A DNA stretch of 64,000 nt, from assembly GCA_002840055.1 (NCBI GenBank), contig PGZJ01000001.1:62001-126000 (forward strand). Reading direction: 5' to 3'. The DNA comes from Gammaproteobacteria bacterium HGW-Gammaproteobacteria-11 (lineage in GTDB: Bacteria > Pseudomonadota > Gammaproteobacteria > Pseudomonadales > Pseudomonadaceae). Below are positions 1 to 9,318 of the stretch, in pieces (positions within the stretch are counted from its first letter, which is position 1; the number at the start of each line of letters is the position of its first letter). The translations under genes were made by a program, and so were the position numbers. The notes below the pieces were generated by a model that was not told the DNA's origin, ran no database searches, and saw nothing but the letters and a program-made list of their open reading frames with translations.

Positions 1-633
1 CTTTGCCACCAGAGAGAGATTGGGCATCAGCTCGTCACCCGTGTACTTCAGTCTGAATGCATCCTTGGCACTACTGCGCTCAAGACTGACCGGGAGCATT
101 ATCAATGGAGCTTTGCGCAGCTTTTCGGAACTGTCCGCTTCGTACCAATGCATGAACCCCAAGGCCAGGTAAAGGGTATTAACGCCCTGCTCCTCAATAA
201 AACCTTTAGCCTCGGTATGAATCTTCAACAGCTGCAGGAATAGATGCTCGTCATCAATTGCGGTCTGTAAACGCGTATTTGGATGGCGACGGGTCTTTCC
301 AGCGTCCTCCGCAACCCCTTCATCAGAGCTGCTGGACCATCCCAGGCTATCCAACTCATGCAGGAGCTCGGCTTCACTGGCTGATTCAGAGTCAGTCTCA
401 GCGTCCTCCAGGTTTTCAGACGTTTCAAACTGAGCTAGTTTGTTGTGCGCCAAGGGCGCAAAAGTCACAGCCTTTTCTTGGCGATAGAGGACGTTGAATA
501 CATCCTCGGATTGCTCATCAACAATCATCAAGGTCTTCTTTGTCTTGCGGAAGTTGAGCATGCTGTTGCGAAGTCCGATATCGAGCAGCTCTTTACGACT
601 GGCCTGAAGTTTCTGACTGATCACTGTATTCAT
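1..633 (-). CDS. DUF4011 helicase-type protein, N-terminal part (runs off the left edge)
   Basis: The frame is open from an ATG at 633 to the window edge, giving 211 codons. The N-terminus reads KLQASRKELLDIGLRNSMLNF followed by a KKTLMIVDE stretch and a later LPVSLERSS segment. This is the signature start of DUF4011 proteins, which are large superfamily I helicases often ending in a Vsr-like nuclease or DUF3320 and found in defence islands (family knowledge; the helicase part lies outside the window). It is the last visible gene of the hsdM-hsdS-mcrB-mcrC operon, 72 bp after the membrane-protein gene. Residues 70-110 are rich in Glu, Asp and Ser and may be a linker. The family call rests on the N-terminus only. 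Confidence 0.75.
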   Translation of the reverse strand, partial: MNTVISQKLQASRKELLDIGLRNSMLNFRKTKKTLMIVDEQSEDVFNVLYRQEKAVTFAPLAHNKLAQFETSENLEDAETDSESASEAELLHELDSLGWSSSSDEGVAEDAGKTRRHPNTRLQTAIDDEHLFLQLLKIHTEAKGFIEEQGVNTLYLALGFMHWYEADSSEKLRKAPLIMLPVSLERSSAKDAFRLKYTGDELMPNLSLVAK

Positions 634-705
634 TGCAGTCTCACTAACCAAAAAATGAAATTCTCGCTCACGAACCGTACGCACACAGAATGGTGGATAA
701 ACACC

Positions 706-1869
706 TCAACGCACTACTCTGAATATGTCTGATCGCTCTGCAAATGACATGGAGTCGCTTGCACCTTCGATAACCGCCCCATATGAGCCAAACATAGACA
801 GCGCATGAGCCATACCATCAAAGCAGCCCTTTTTCGATCCGAAGAGCTTCAAGTCGAGACCGTCAGGCGTTGAAACGCTAAACATGTTAAAAACGCACAC
901 GGGGAGTTCATGGTTATTCTTGAATCTCAAGTCAGGCCAGCCATTGTTTCTGACGAAGCGCCATGTACGATCCACAACTGTTGCGTCAGATGCGAGCCTA
1001 TTGTCCTCGACAAAGCGAACCGGCGAGCTGACAGCAGAAAGCTTCGCATATTCAATGCTGCCAACAGCCTTATTCTGAAAAGCAAGTACACGGTCGGGAT
1101 AAAACGCCAAAGTAGTCGCGCCGTTGGAAAGCAAAGGAACCTGAATGTTGGCTACTATCGACGGACCGTTGCCAAGCTGAAGTTTGGCACCGTTCAGCTG
1201 AATTGCTCTGCCAGCACCTGCCGAGTATCTGGTGTCACGAAAAACGGAAGTACTCGCTAACGATCTGAGCCGTTGAGCGCTAGCTGCAAACCGCAGTGCA
1301 TCAGATAATTTCTCGCACAACTCAGTCGTCTCGTCGTCAGTCTCGTAGAAAAGGACCGTCAGCTTACTCAACTGATCCTGCCAAAACATCCATCCTGTCG
1401 TTGCGGCCAGACTGACGAAAACGGCGACATAGACCCAGGCCGGCAAAGATGTCCCGAACAGCAGGAGCAAAAAAGCTATGAGCAGCCCAGTTGCCACGAA
1501 TGGCCACTTAGGTATTTTAGACATTTGCTCATTCATCGACTTCAACAATGCATCTGAAGTCGAGTCCTCTAGCTCAAGAATGCTTTTGGTATCGTGCTCT
1601 TCGGTACTGAACACGTTCGGGCTTTCGAGCACGCTTAAGGCATCACGTGTCGTCCCAGGCTCAGCTGCCGGGCTCTCACGCTGATCAGATGAAACCTTGC
1701 TTCTCTGATATTCAAATTTTCGAACGCCACCTCTAATGTGCGCCCCTCGCATATTTATCCAAGTTGGCAGCTTCGGTATTACAGTGGCTACATCAATGTC
1801 CTGCTCAGACAGAACGAACTTTACGACCCCAAAACTGATTATTCGAACGCCATCCTTTGCCATATTCAT
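706..1869 (-). CDS. Two-helix membrane protein of the McrBC operon, unknown function
   Basis: 387 aa if started at the ATG at 1869, which has AAGGA 4 bp upstream and lies 7 bp after the mcrC stop. The longer frame to 1914 would overlap mcrC, and an ATG at 1863 is an alternative. An N-terminal ~110 aa soluble part is followed by a transmembrane hairpin (about residues 120-160: WPFVATGLLIAFLLLLF, then AWVYVAVFVSLAATTGWMFW). A ~230 aa C-terminal part follows, with a beta-rich look (FYPDRVLAFQ, TWRFVRNNGWPDLRFKNNHELPV). That segment resembles the tails of some DUF4236-type bacterial membrane proteins, but I cannot assign a family firmly. Its position suggests a membrane-bound partner or effector of the restriction operon; that is inference. 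Confidence 0.8.
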   Translation of the reverse strand: MNMAKDGVRIISFGVVKFVLSEQDIDVATVIPKLPTWINMRGAHIRGGVRKFEYQRSKVSSDQRESPAAEPGTTRDALSVLESPNVFSTEEHDTKSILELEDSTSDALLKSMNEQMSKIPKWPFVATGLLIAFLLLLFGTSLPAWVYVAVFVSLAATTGWMFWQDQLSKLTVLFYETDDETTELCEKLSDALRFAASAQRLRSLASTSVFRDTRYSAGAGRAIQLNGAKLQLGNGPSIVANIQVPLLSNGATTLAFYPDRVLAFQNKAVGSIEYAKLSAVSSPVRFVEDNRLASDATVVDRTWRFVRNNGWPDLRFKNNHELPVCVFNMFSVSTPDGLDLKLFGSKKGCFDGMAHALSMFGSYGAVIEGASDSMSFAERSDIFRVVR

Positions 1870-1876
1870 TTTGTCC

Positions 1877-3232
1877 TTAACTGGCGTCGCGTTCACGGAA
1901 CATTCCCAAATCAAACGGCTGCATTGCCTTTAGCGGCGCCACTACAAGTGCGCAATTATTGATGCAGCCGCGCACCGCCACATCCTCCGTTACTAACAGC
2001 ACATCAGCATCCAAATCAAAAGGTAATACCCAGAGCCGCAGCTCGTGACTGAAATCAAAGGGCGGAAGCGGCCGATCAAACCGGCGGGTTCGCGGGTAGA
2101 TAAGCGCCAGCTCCCCCCTGCCGGCAAGGTATTTTTTTCCGTAAGCAAACAACTGGTAGAAATCGCTCTGGCTCAGACCATACTTATTTGCCCGGTCGCC
2201 CACATCCAGCTTTTTCCACTTGGTATCCAGCACCCAGGCCTGAGTGCCCTTCTCCAGCAGCAAGTCTGGCTGCAGTTGGAACATGTCGCTGCCGGCGTGC
2301 TTACACAAACTTTGTAATGATGCCTGCGCCTTTAATTCAGCCCCCGGTTCAAGCCGTCCGCGCAACCACCCTTCCACATAGCCCTCAAACAACCTTTCCA
2401 TCGGGAACAGCAGACTCATCCCTCGCCATTCACCGCTGACGGCTATCGGCATCTGCTGATTGAGGATCAGTTCGCACCAGGGTTTGATTGGCTGGTAATG
2501 CGCCATCAATCGGTCACGGCTCCAGGCCCGCAGGTCCTCCTCGATCTGACGGCTTGCAGGTATCCCGGCCAGCAGGGAACGCAACTCATTGGCCAAGCGC
2601 CAGTTGGTCGCCTGCTGCGTGGCTTTGGCTACGTGCTCCAGCGCCAGCTTGAGCAAGCGGTTTTCGGGGCGGTCCGGCAGAAACACATCGTGGCGGATCT
2701 GGAAGTGATGCTGCCGCCCCGGTGGCTGACGCATCTGCGCCACCACGTTGAGCTGGCCGCGCAGGAACCGCTGTTCCTCCTCGATACGCTGATAGTCGAA
2801 GCGCACCCCACGTTTCACCAGCAGATCCAGCTCCGTCAGAAACTGCCCCATCACCCACTCACTGAGCGGAGCATCAAACAACTCGAGGCTTGTCACCGAC
2901 GCCTCGCGCGGTTTGAGTTGCAAGGCGTGCTGAATCAGCTTGCGCAGCAAACGCCGGCTTTTCAGCACGCAATCATCCTGCTCGTGATGCTTGGGCAGAA
3001 TCTCCAGACGCGTACCGCAGGGTGTTTCCAGCACACCCACGTAGGAGTCCCACCTTAACGAACGGCGTCCTTCCAGCTGCAGCAGCGTGGCGCCGTTACG
3101 ATTGAAGCTGGCGCTCAGCTCACATAACCACTCGAAGGCACTTTCGGTAATTTGCACGCAATCAAGGTTGCCGGGCGCGACAGCGGCCGTTGTCAGGCGG
3201 GCATATTCACGAATGGTAACGAGTGCGCTCAC
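1877..3232 (-). CDS. mcrC: McrC, nuclease subunit of a McrBC-type modification-dependent restriction system
   Basis: 451 aa. McrC pairs with the McrB ring and supplies the PD-(D/E)XK endonuclease that cleaves modified DNA. The N-terminal region carries the typical GTRLEILPKH segment. The C-terminal nuclease core is visible as QPDLLLEKG, then VLDTKWK (the D...(D/E)xK motif, about residues 320-345), then a YQLFAYGKKY helix. The start codon overlaps the mcrB stop (ATGA, 3229-3232), showing translational coupling. Length is longer than E. coli McrC (about 350 aa) but usual for the wider family. Confidence 0.92.
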   Translation of the reverse strand: MSALVTIREYARLTTAAVAPGNLDCVQITESAFEWLCELSASFNRNGATLLQLEGRRSLRWDSYVGVLETPCGTRLEILPKHHEQDDCVLKSRRLLRKLIQHALQLKPREASVTSLELFDAPLSEWVMGQFLTELDLLVKRGVRFDYQRIEEEQRFLRGQLNVVAQMRQPPGRQHHFQIRHDVFLPDRPENRLLKLALEHVAKATQQATNWRLANELRSLLAGIPASRQIEEDLRAWSRDRLMAHYQPIKPWCELILNQQMPIAVSGEWRGMSLLFPMERLFEGYVEGWLRGRLEPGAELKAQASLQSLCKHAGSDMFQLQPDLLLEKGTQAWVLDTKWKKLDVGDRANKYGLSQSDFYQLFAYGKKYLAGRGELALIYPRTRRFDRPLPPFDFSHELRLWVLPFDLDADVLLVTEDVAVRGCINNCALVVAPLKAMQPFDLGMFRERDAS

Positions 3233-5724
3233 GCACCCGTCTCCTCGATCTCAGCCGGAATCTCGGCTGAAGACTGCACGCCGATAACCCCGCTGTACGC
3301 AGAAATCCGTTTGAACGCCGCATCATTGATACGCCATACCCCTCCCTGCGCAGGCACGCTGATATCACCGAACAATCCCGCCAGATCCTGGGTATCCTGT
3401 TGCACGAAACGATCAATCACTGGCTTACGGTGATCATTGAGAACCCACTGAATGCGCTGCCAGTCGTCAAAGAAATATTCCTGCAACAGCGGCAAAATCT
3501 CGTTGCGCAAGATACCCTCCAGACGCGCCAGCGAGGCGTCCTCTTTCAACGGCATGAAGTAGGCGTGCCCCAGACAATGCTCTCGATCAAATAGCACCTC
3601 AATGCGCTGATTCATCACCCGCAACAGCTGGCCGATGTTGAGCCCCTGCACCTCCACGCTATCCAGCAACTCTGGCTTTGGCGGCATTTCACGGAATACG
3701 AAGCGCCGGCGCAGGGCAATATCCAGCCCTGCCAGCGAACGGTCGGCGGTGTTCATGGTACCAATGAGATAGACATTGTCTGGCACACTGAACCGCTCCT
3801 TGGAATACGGCAGCACCACCGACAACGCTTCATCAGCACCCGCCCGCTTGGACGGCTCGATCAGCGTGATCAGCTCGCCGAAGATGCGGGAAATATTGCC
3901 GCGGTTGATTTCATCGATGATAAGCACGCGCGAATCAGGCGCAGTACTGACTGCCTCAGTTCCAGCGGCCAACAGCGCTTGCAGCTTGTCCTTGTTCAAG
4001 GTTGGGCTGCGCAGCTCATACAAGGTCATCTGACTGAACTGGGCATTGAGCAATTCAGTATGGGGCAACGACGGTCGATATTGGCGCAACCACTTGACCG
4101 GTCGCAGTTGAGCGTAACCATCTTCAAATTCAGCGTGGGGCTTGAACTGGTAATTACCCATCACCTCGCCAATGGCGCGAAACTTGAAGTTGCCATCGGA
4201 CACTACAATCAGATCGCCCACCCTCATCTTCGCGACGAAGGCCGTCACGCTAGTAATGCCGTAATCCGTAGCAGGGTTCTCCGGCACCACGCCAGCATCA
4301 GCAAAGCGCGCCTGTACCTGCTGGCGATTGGTGCAACCGGCGAAATCGACGCTTCCACCATAACCCAACAAAACATAACCACCGGCCACACATTCCTGGT
4401 AAATGCTGGCATCCTCGCCCAGAGTATTACCCAGCGACATTTTCCAGACGCGGCGCTGGCCCAGCTCGTTTGGCGCGTCGGCCTGCTGTGTAACCTTGGC
4501 CGCAGCAGCATCACACAACGACTTGAAAACCCCATCCACCACTTCATAACGCAGCTGTCCGCTGGCGTCGTCAGTGGTCGCGCGTAGCCCCTCGACAAAG
4601 TCTTCGTAACTGAAGCTCTGGTGAAAGGTCACGAAGCGGATGCGGTCCTGTTGTACCAACTCATCGAAGCGCTGCTTCAACTCGCTGCGGTGACGCAACG
4701 GCTCGCGGAGATAATCGGGATCGAGTACTTCAAGCGCCGCCTCGACAGTGGCATAGGTCTTACCCGTGCCGGGCGGGCCAAACAGAATCTGATTAAGCGG
4801 CACGAGAGAACTGTCCATGCTCGGACTCTCCTTGAGTGGTTTTACTGTATGCGCCTTCATCGCCAGCCGCTCCAGACCGGCAGCAAACGTCAGCACGTCC
4901 CGCTCGCCACGTTGACTTAACAAACGCTCCTGTAACGCCAGAGGGCTACCTGATGCATCAGCACCCGCAACCCACTTCAACCGCTTGACTGTGTAGAACG
5001 GCAGAACCTGTGGGCGGGCCTCGTCCTGATAAAGAAACATCAACTTCCAGACCAACGCGCCCGGTGCAGTCTTGCGCCCAACTATCGAACTCAACTCGCC
5101 ACTGCGCACAGCCTCTACAGCTATCAACAATTCCTGCTTGAGGTGCTCAAAAGCTTCTTGCGCGCTATTGCCCAGAATGGTGTACCAGATATACCGCTCA
5201 TCGGCCTGCATCCCTGCCCCCGGCTCGCCAATGGCATTGCGGCCACGCGGGCGCACACCAGCACTCAAAATACCCTCCTTGAAGTGCCCCAGCTTGGCCG
5301 TATGGTCACGAAGCCAGCTATAAAAACTATCATCGCCTTCGGCGCCGTAGTATTGGTCCAGCGTCAAAGCCCGCAGCTGGTCCACGGGCCAGCGCGCAAG
5401 AAAAGCCTGCCACTGCTGGCGGCCCTCCACCGGGTCAATACTGGGGTCTTCTTCGGCTTGCCACAGTCGCTGATATTCCAGCCACTGCTTGAGCCCGCTG
5501 TGCACATTGCCGCTGTTGCTGGTGCCGATCTCTGCATGTTCGCCCTTCGGGCCATACTGTCGGTAGAGTCGCTCCAGTTCATGAAGATCTTCAATCTGGA
5601 ACACATCACGCCCGCAATGCTTCGAGACAATATTCACCCCGGTAAAGTAGTTGCTGGCGGTGTTTTTGGATTTGCCCGTAGCAATCATCCAGTCCTTGAA
5701 TAATTGGCTGATGGTGTCGCTCAC
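3229..5724 (-). CDS. mcrB: McrB-type AAA+ GTPase with an EVE-like domain inserted in the motor
   Basis: 831 aa. An N-terminal ~85 aa region (SKNTASNYFTGVNIVSKH) looks like a helical DNA-binding or core-binding fold. The motor begins with Walker A GPPGTGKT near residue 313. Residues about 425-550 hold an EVE-like reader domain (RVWKMSLG, GYVLLGYGG, MRVGDLIVVSDGNFKFRAIGEV). The motor then resumes with Walker B VLIIDEINRGNISR near 600 and the McrB signature GTMNTADRSLAGLD with the arginine finger stretch ALRRRF. EVE domains bind modified cytosines or adenines in DNA (established). The gene overlaps hsdS by 4 bp upstream and mcrC by 4 bp downstream. It probably forms the nucleotide-driven ring that recruits McrC. 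Confidence 0.93.
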   Translation of the reverse strand: MSDTISQLFKDWMIATGKSKNTASNYFTGVNIVSKHCGRDVFQIEDLHELERLYRQYGPKGEHAEIGTSNSGNVHSGLKQWLEYQRLWQAEEDPSIDPVEGRQQWQAFLARWPVDQLRALTLDQYYGAEGDDSFYSWLRDHTAKLGHFKEGILSAGVRPRGRNAIGEPGAGMQADERYIWYTILGNSAQEAFEHLKQELLIAVEAVRSGELSSIVGRKTAPGALVWKLMFLYQDEARPQVLPFYTVKRLKWVAGADASGSPLALQERLLSQRGERDVLTFAAGLERLAMKAHTVKPLKESPSMDSSLVPLNQILFGPPGTGKTYATVEAALEVLDPDYLREPLRHRSELKQRFDELVQQDRIRFVTFHQSFSYEDFVEGLRATTDDASGQLRYEVVDGVFKSLCDAAAAKVTQQADAPNELGQRRVWKMSLGNTLGEDASIYQECVAGGYVLLGYGGSVDFAGCTNRQQVQARFADAGVVPENPATDYGITSVTAFVAKMRVGDLIVVSDGNFKFRAIGEVMGNYQFKPHAEFEDGYAQLRPVKWLRQYRPSLPHTELLNAQFSQMTLYELRSPTLNKDKLQALLAAGTEAVSTAPDSRVLIIDEINRGNISRIFGELITLIEPSKRAGADEALSVVLPYSKERFSVPDNVYLIGTMNTADRSLAGLDIALRRRFVFREMPPKPELLDSVEVQGLNIGQLLRVMNQRIEVLFDREHCLGHAYFMPLKEDASLARLEGILRNEILPLLQEYFFDDWQRIQWVLNDHRKPVIDRFVQQDTQDLAGLFGDISVPAQGGVWRINDAAFKRISAYSGVIGVQSSAEIPAEIEETGA

Positions 5725-7052
5725 AGGGCTTTCTCCAATATGGTTTCGGCTTCCGGCAGGCGCAGCTTGCCGGAGATCAGGCGGGGCAGGAGGGTGTCGC
5801 GGAGTTGGGTTAGGGTTTGGGCTTGCTGCAGGTTTTCTTTAATTCGGAGCATGAAGGGACGCAAATAATCTTCAAACGCTTCAATAACATTCGCATCCGG
5901 GTAGATGACCTGAACGCCCCTCATTGTCTCGGTAGTAATGGTGTCAAACACCGAGCCGTGGCTGCGCCGTTTAAGGGCTTCAACCAAACGATACGTACTG
6001 AAATAGGTGAAATAGGCATCCCCTGCTTTGCCTTGCAGGCCATAGCAGGACTGATTCATCGCCATGTCTTTGCCGACCAAAGCCAGACGCCCCACTGTCC
6101 CACGTGCCGAAATAATCGTTGTTCCTTCAGGCAACAGTTTGGTCGATGAACCGTTTAGCCCTGCCAACGAAATGTGCTTAACGGTGTCGATCACAAACAC
6201 ATCAGTAACCGCCGGGGCGTCCACGACCGAGAACCAAGGGATATCGCCATCCCAGTACTCCGGCACTGAAGTCTTAGGTGTACCCCCGCCAATAACTTTT
6301 ACGGTTTCGGTGAACGCAAGCCTCTGCCACCCCTTCGGCACCAAGCCCAGTTCGGACTCTTCGAAGCTGTCGGGGAACAGGGCGGCGGTGGTGGCGTCCA
6401 TGCCTTCCGTCTGGCGGCCTTCGGCCTTGGCGCGCACGGGGTCGAAATCGACGAACCAAGATTTGAACAACGCCTGAGCGATGGCTTCCAGGGTGGCGTT
6501 GGTTTCGCGTAGCAGGGTGATGCGGTCGTCGAGGGTGGCGAGCGTCTCGCCAATTTCTCTCTGCTCCGCTAACGATGGCAGTAGAAACTCATAAGAAAGA
6601 ATACGATCAGGCGAAGTGTGCTTAACCGTTGAGCCAGTTGCCGTAGATACAACCCAGCGCCTGTAATCCGGACTGCGCATGAGGTAGTGGATATACCCCA
6701 TATGGACTTTGACGCCCTCTTGAGGTCGAACAAGTCCCACACGCTGATTGTGGAGCCAGGTTGTCCCTGTGCCATTGGGAACAACTGCGGCATAACCCAA
6801 CGTATCAGCTGCCTTACTCAGGTCAGTCATCGTGACGATTAAATCGCCTGTTTGTAGAACGTAGTCCGATGGTACGGGCCCCGCGTAGTACTTCCCTTTC
6901 CCGTATTGGAATCCTCCCCCGATAGCAAAGTTACCTGGCGTGGTCAGTTGGAGAGGCGTTTCCTCATCAACGAAAAACTCACCTTTAAAAGCAAAACCGT
7001 GCTTGATACTAACCAGATCCCGCAGCCTGGTGGCCGACCATTCAGAACTCAT
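5721..7052 (-). CDS. hsdS: Type I restriction-modification specificity subunit HsdS
   Basis: 443 aa with two target-recognition domains. The first opens with WSATRLRDLVSIKHGFAFKG; the second follows the central conserved helix (LATLDDRITLLRETNATLEAIAQALFKSWFVDFDPV, about residues 170-205) and starts at LVPKGWQRLAFTETVKVIGGGTPKTS. A second helix (QAQTLTQLRDTLLPRLISGKLRL) closes the protein. Each recognition domain reads one half of a bipartite site, and the helices set the spacing. The start overlaps the hsdM stop by 11 bp; the stop overlaps mcrB by 4 bp. It is full length. Confidence 0.95.
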   Translation of the reverse strand: MSSEWSATRLRDLVSIKHGFAFKGEFFVDEETPLQLTTPGNFAIGGGFQYGKGKYYAGPVPSDYVLQTGDLIVTMTDLSKAADTLGYAAVVPNGTGTTWLHNQRVGLVRPQEGVKVHMGYIHYLMRSPDYRRWVVSTATGSTVKHTSPDRILSYEFLLPSLAEQREIGETLATLDDRITLLRETNATLEAIAQALFKSWFVDFDPVRAKAEGRQTEGMDATTAALFPDSFEESELGLVPKGWQRLAFTETVKVIGGGTPKTSVPEYWDGDIPWFSVVDAPAVTDVFVIDTVKHISLAGLNGSSTKLLPEGTTIISARGTVGRLALVGKDMAMNQSCYGLQGKAGDAYFTYFSTYRLVEALKRRSHGSVFDTITTETMRGVQVIYPDANVIEAFEDYLRPFMLRIKENLQQAQTLTQLRDTLLPRLISGKLRLPEAETILEKAL

Positions 7053-8967
7053 ACCCCAGCCCCCCCAGCTTCTGCCGGATCAACTGATCGAGTTCCGCGC
7101 CCTTTTGCATCTGCTCACCCAGCTGCTGGGTCAGGCGCTGCATTTTTTCGGCAAAGGCTTCGTCGTCGTCTTCCACCTCTTCGGCACCGACATAGCGGCC
7201 CGGCGTCAGCACATGGCCGTGCTCGGCGATTTCCACCAGTTTGACGCTGCGGCAGAAGCCGGCGATGTCCTGGTAGTCGGCTATCTCGCCGCCCACATCC
7301 AGCGGTTCACCGCGCCAGTTGGCCACGGTTTGCGCGATGCGTTCGATATCGGTATCGGTCAGTTCGATCTGCACGCGGCTCACGCTAGTGCCGAGTTTGC
7401 GGGCGTCGATAAACAGTACTTCGCCGGGGCGGGCGGTTTTCTGTCTGGTCAGGAACCACAGGCAGGCTGGAATCTGGGTATTGAAGAACAACTGGCCGGG
7501 CAGCGCGACCATCACCTCCACCACGTCGGCCTCGACCATCGCCTTGCGGATATCACCTTCGCTGTTCTGGCTGGAGCTCATGGAGCCGTTGGCCAGCACA
7601 ATGCCGGCGCGGCCATTGGGCTTGAGGTGGTAGAGCATGTGTTGCAGCCAGGCATAGTTGGCGTTGCCCTGTGGCGGTGTGCCATAGACCCAGCGCGGGT
7701 CCCCTTCCAGGCTGCCGTGCCACCAGTCGCTGATATTGAACGGCGGGTTGGCCAGCACAAAGTCGGCGCGCAGGTCGGAATGCTGGTTGCGGATAAAGGT
7801 ATCGGCCGGCTCTTTGCCCAGGTTGAAGTCGATACCGCGAATCGCCAGGTTCATCGCCGCCAGCCGCCAGGTGGTGGGGTTGGCTTCCTGACCGTAAATG
7901 GACACATCGCCCAGCTTGCCGCCGTGGGCTTCGATAAATTTCTCGGATTGCACAAACATGCCACCCGAACCACAGCACGGGTCATACACCTTGCCATGGT
8001 GCGGGTTCAGAACGGCGACAAGGGTTTTAACGATGCTGGCGGGCGTGTAGAACTGCCCGCCGCGCTTGCCTTCGGCGCTGGCAAACTGACCGAGGAAGTA
8101 TTCATACACTTCACCCAGCAGATCACGGGCCTTGCTGATATCGTCACCAAAGCCGATGGTGGAGATAAGGTCCACCAGTTCGCCCAGCTTGCCATCCGGC
8201 AATTGGGCGCGGGCGTAGCGCTTGTCGAGGATGTTCTTCAAACGTGGGTTTTCTGCCTCGATGGCGGCCAGGGCGTCGTCGATGCGCTTGCCGATATCCA
8301 CCTGCTTGGCGGCGGCGCGGATCGACTCCCAACGCGCTACCTCCGGCACCCAGAACACGTTCACTTCGCGGTAATAGTCGCGGTCTTCCAGCTCGGCATT
8401 GAGCACTTCCGGATCATCGTCGCCCAGATAGTAGTCGTCGTTCTCATCCAGCAGCTTGCCTTTCAGCTCGGTGCGACGGCCGGCGAAGCTGTCGGAAATG
8501 TATTTGAGGAAGATCAGCCCGAGCACAATGTGCTTGTACTCGGCGGCGTCCATGTTGGCGCGCAACTTGTCGGCGGTGGCCCAGAGGGTTTTCTCCATGG
8601 CCTCGATGCTGGTGGCCTGCTGCTTGGGCGCTTTGGCCTTTTTCACCGCGCTGGCGGCGTCTGCTATGTAGGCAGCTGAGACTTCAGCGGCCTTCAAGCC
8701 CGGATGACGTGCAAGGTCTGTATCGAGGTGCAGATCTGCGGTTGGGCTGGTGGCTGTCTGCACGCGCAAAACCGAACCTCCCCGCCCCCGCCCCTTGACC
8801 AGCAGGCCTTGAGCAATCAGGCCATCACGCACGGCCCACAGCTGAGCTTCAGTCAGATCTGGGAACTGCGAGTGAAGGCGTTCAAACAGTGATTGATTGC
8901 CAATGCTGCTGCCATCGGCTGGCACGGCGGCCAGTAAAGCCGCTTCAATGTGGTTTAACCCGGTCAT
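7042..8967 (-). CDS. hsdM: Type I DNA methyltransferase subunit HsdM with an N-terminal winged-helix extension
   Basis: 641 aa, about 120-150 aa longer than usual HsdM. The core has the four-helix N-terminal bundle (MEKTLWATADKLRANMDAAEYKHIVLGLIFLKYISD), the FYTPASIV and DPCCGSGGM SAM-binding segments, and catalytic NPPFNISDWW for adenine-N6 methylation. The first ~70 residues (QSLFERLHSQFPDLTEAQLWAV then GLIAQGLLVKGRGRGGSV) look like a separate winged helix, as in R/S-rich regulator folds. The start has GGGGAG 6 bp upstream. It is first in the operon, and a CGAC-N7-GTCG operator lies 337 bp upstream with a TATGAT -10-like element between. Confidence 0.95.
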   Translation of the reverse strand: MTGLNHIEAALLAAVPADGSSIGNQSLFERLHSQFPDLTEAQLWAVRDGLIAQGLLVKGRGRGGSVLRVQTATSPTADLHLDTDLARHPGLKAAEVSAAYIADAASAVKKAKAPKQQATSIEAMEKTLWATADKLRANMDAAEYKHIVLGLIFLKYISDSFAGRRTELKGKLLDENDDYYLGDDDPEVLNAELEDRDYYREVNVFWVPEVARWESIRAAAKQVDIGKRIDDALAAIEAENPRLKNILDKRYARAQLPDGKLGELVDLISTIGFGDDISKARDLLGEVYEYFLGQFASAEGKRGGQFYTPASIVKTLVAVLNPHHGKVYDPCCGSGGMFVQSEKFIEAHGGKLGDVSIYGQEANPTTWRLAAMNLAIRGIDFNLGKEPADTFIRNQHSDLRADFVLANPPFNISDWWHGSLEGDPRWVYGTPPQGNANYAWLQHMLYHLKPNGRAGIVLANGSMSSSQNSEGDIRKAMVEADVVEVMVALPGQLFFNTQIPACLWFLTRQKTARPGEVLFIDARKLGTSVSRVQIELTDTDIERIAQTVANWRGEPLDVGGEIADYQDIAGFCRSVKLVEIAEHGHVLTPGRYVGAEEVEDDDEAFAEKMQRLTQQLGEQMQKGAELDQLIRQKLGGLGYEF

Positions 8968-9303
8968 GCAAAACTCCCCGTGCAGGCTGCATGCATACCC
9001 CAGCAGCGCTGCTTGAATCGAATGCGACGGTGGCCTGTGGGTGTCGGGAGGGCTGTGCTGTGCCTACTTGCAGCAACGCAAGTAAGGTTGGAGAGCCATC
9101 CGTGGGGTGCCGCGGCCTGCCATGTTGTGATGTTGGTCACATTATCCATTGGTCTGGCGGGAGTAAAGCCTAACGCTCTGGCTAGTTTCTGCGCAGATAC
9201 AATTTGTGCTGCATGGCTGGTTATTTTATGAACAACACCCGCCGACTCGCCCAACCCAAAGCCACCTGTTTTTTTTATTGATCACGGATCATATCAGGCC
9301 ACA

Positions 9304-9318
9304 CGACAGAATCTGTCG
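9304..9318. promoter_or_regulatory. CGAC-N7-GTCG operator upstream of the hsdM operon (site 1 of 6)
   Basis: CGACAGA-A-TCTGTCG is a perfect 15-bp palindrome. On the minus strand it is followed 10 bp later by TATGAT (9288-9293), a good -10 match, so the site would sit over the -35 region. It shares exact geometry with five other sites in the window, one of which lies in front of the WYL regulator at 36884. Binding by that regulator is inferred. Confidence 0.6.

Noticed and set aside
2498-3058. 186-codon plus-strand frame opposite mcrC
   Set aside because: Antisense shadow of mcrC codon structure.
6940-8679. 579-codon plus-strand frame opposite hsdM
   Set aside because: Long only because the high-GC hsdM leaves its antisense frame open; the hsdM motifs on the other strand are decisive.
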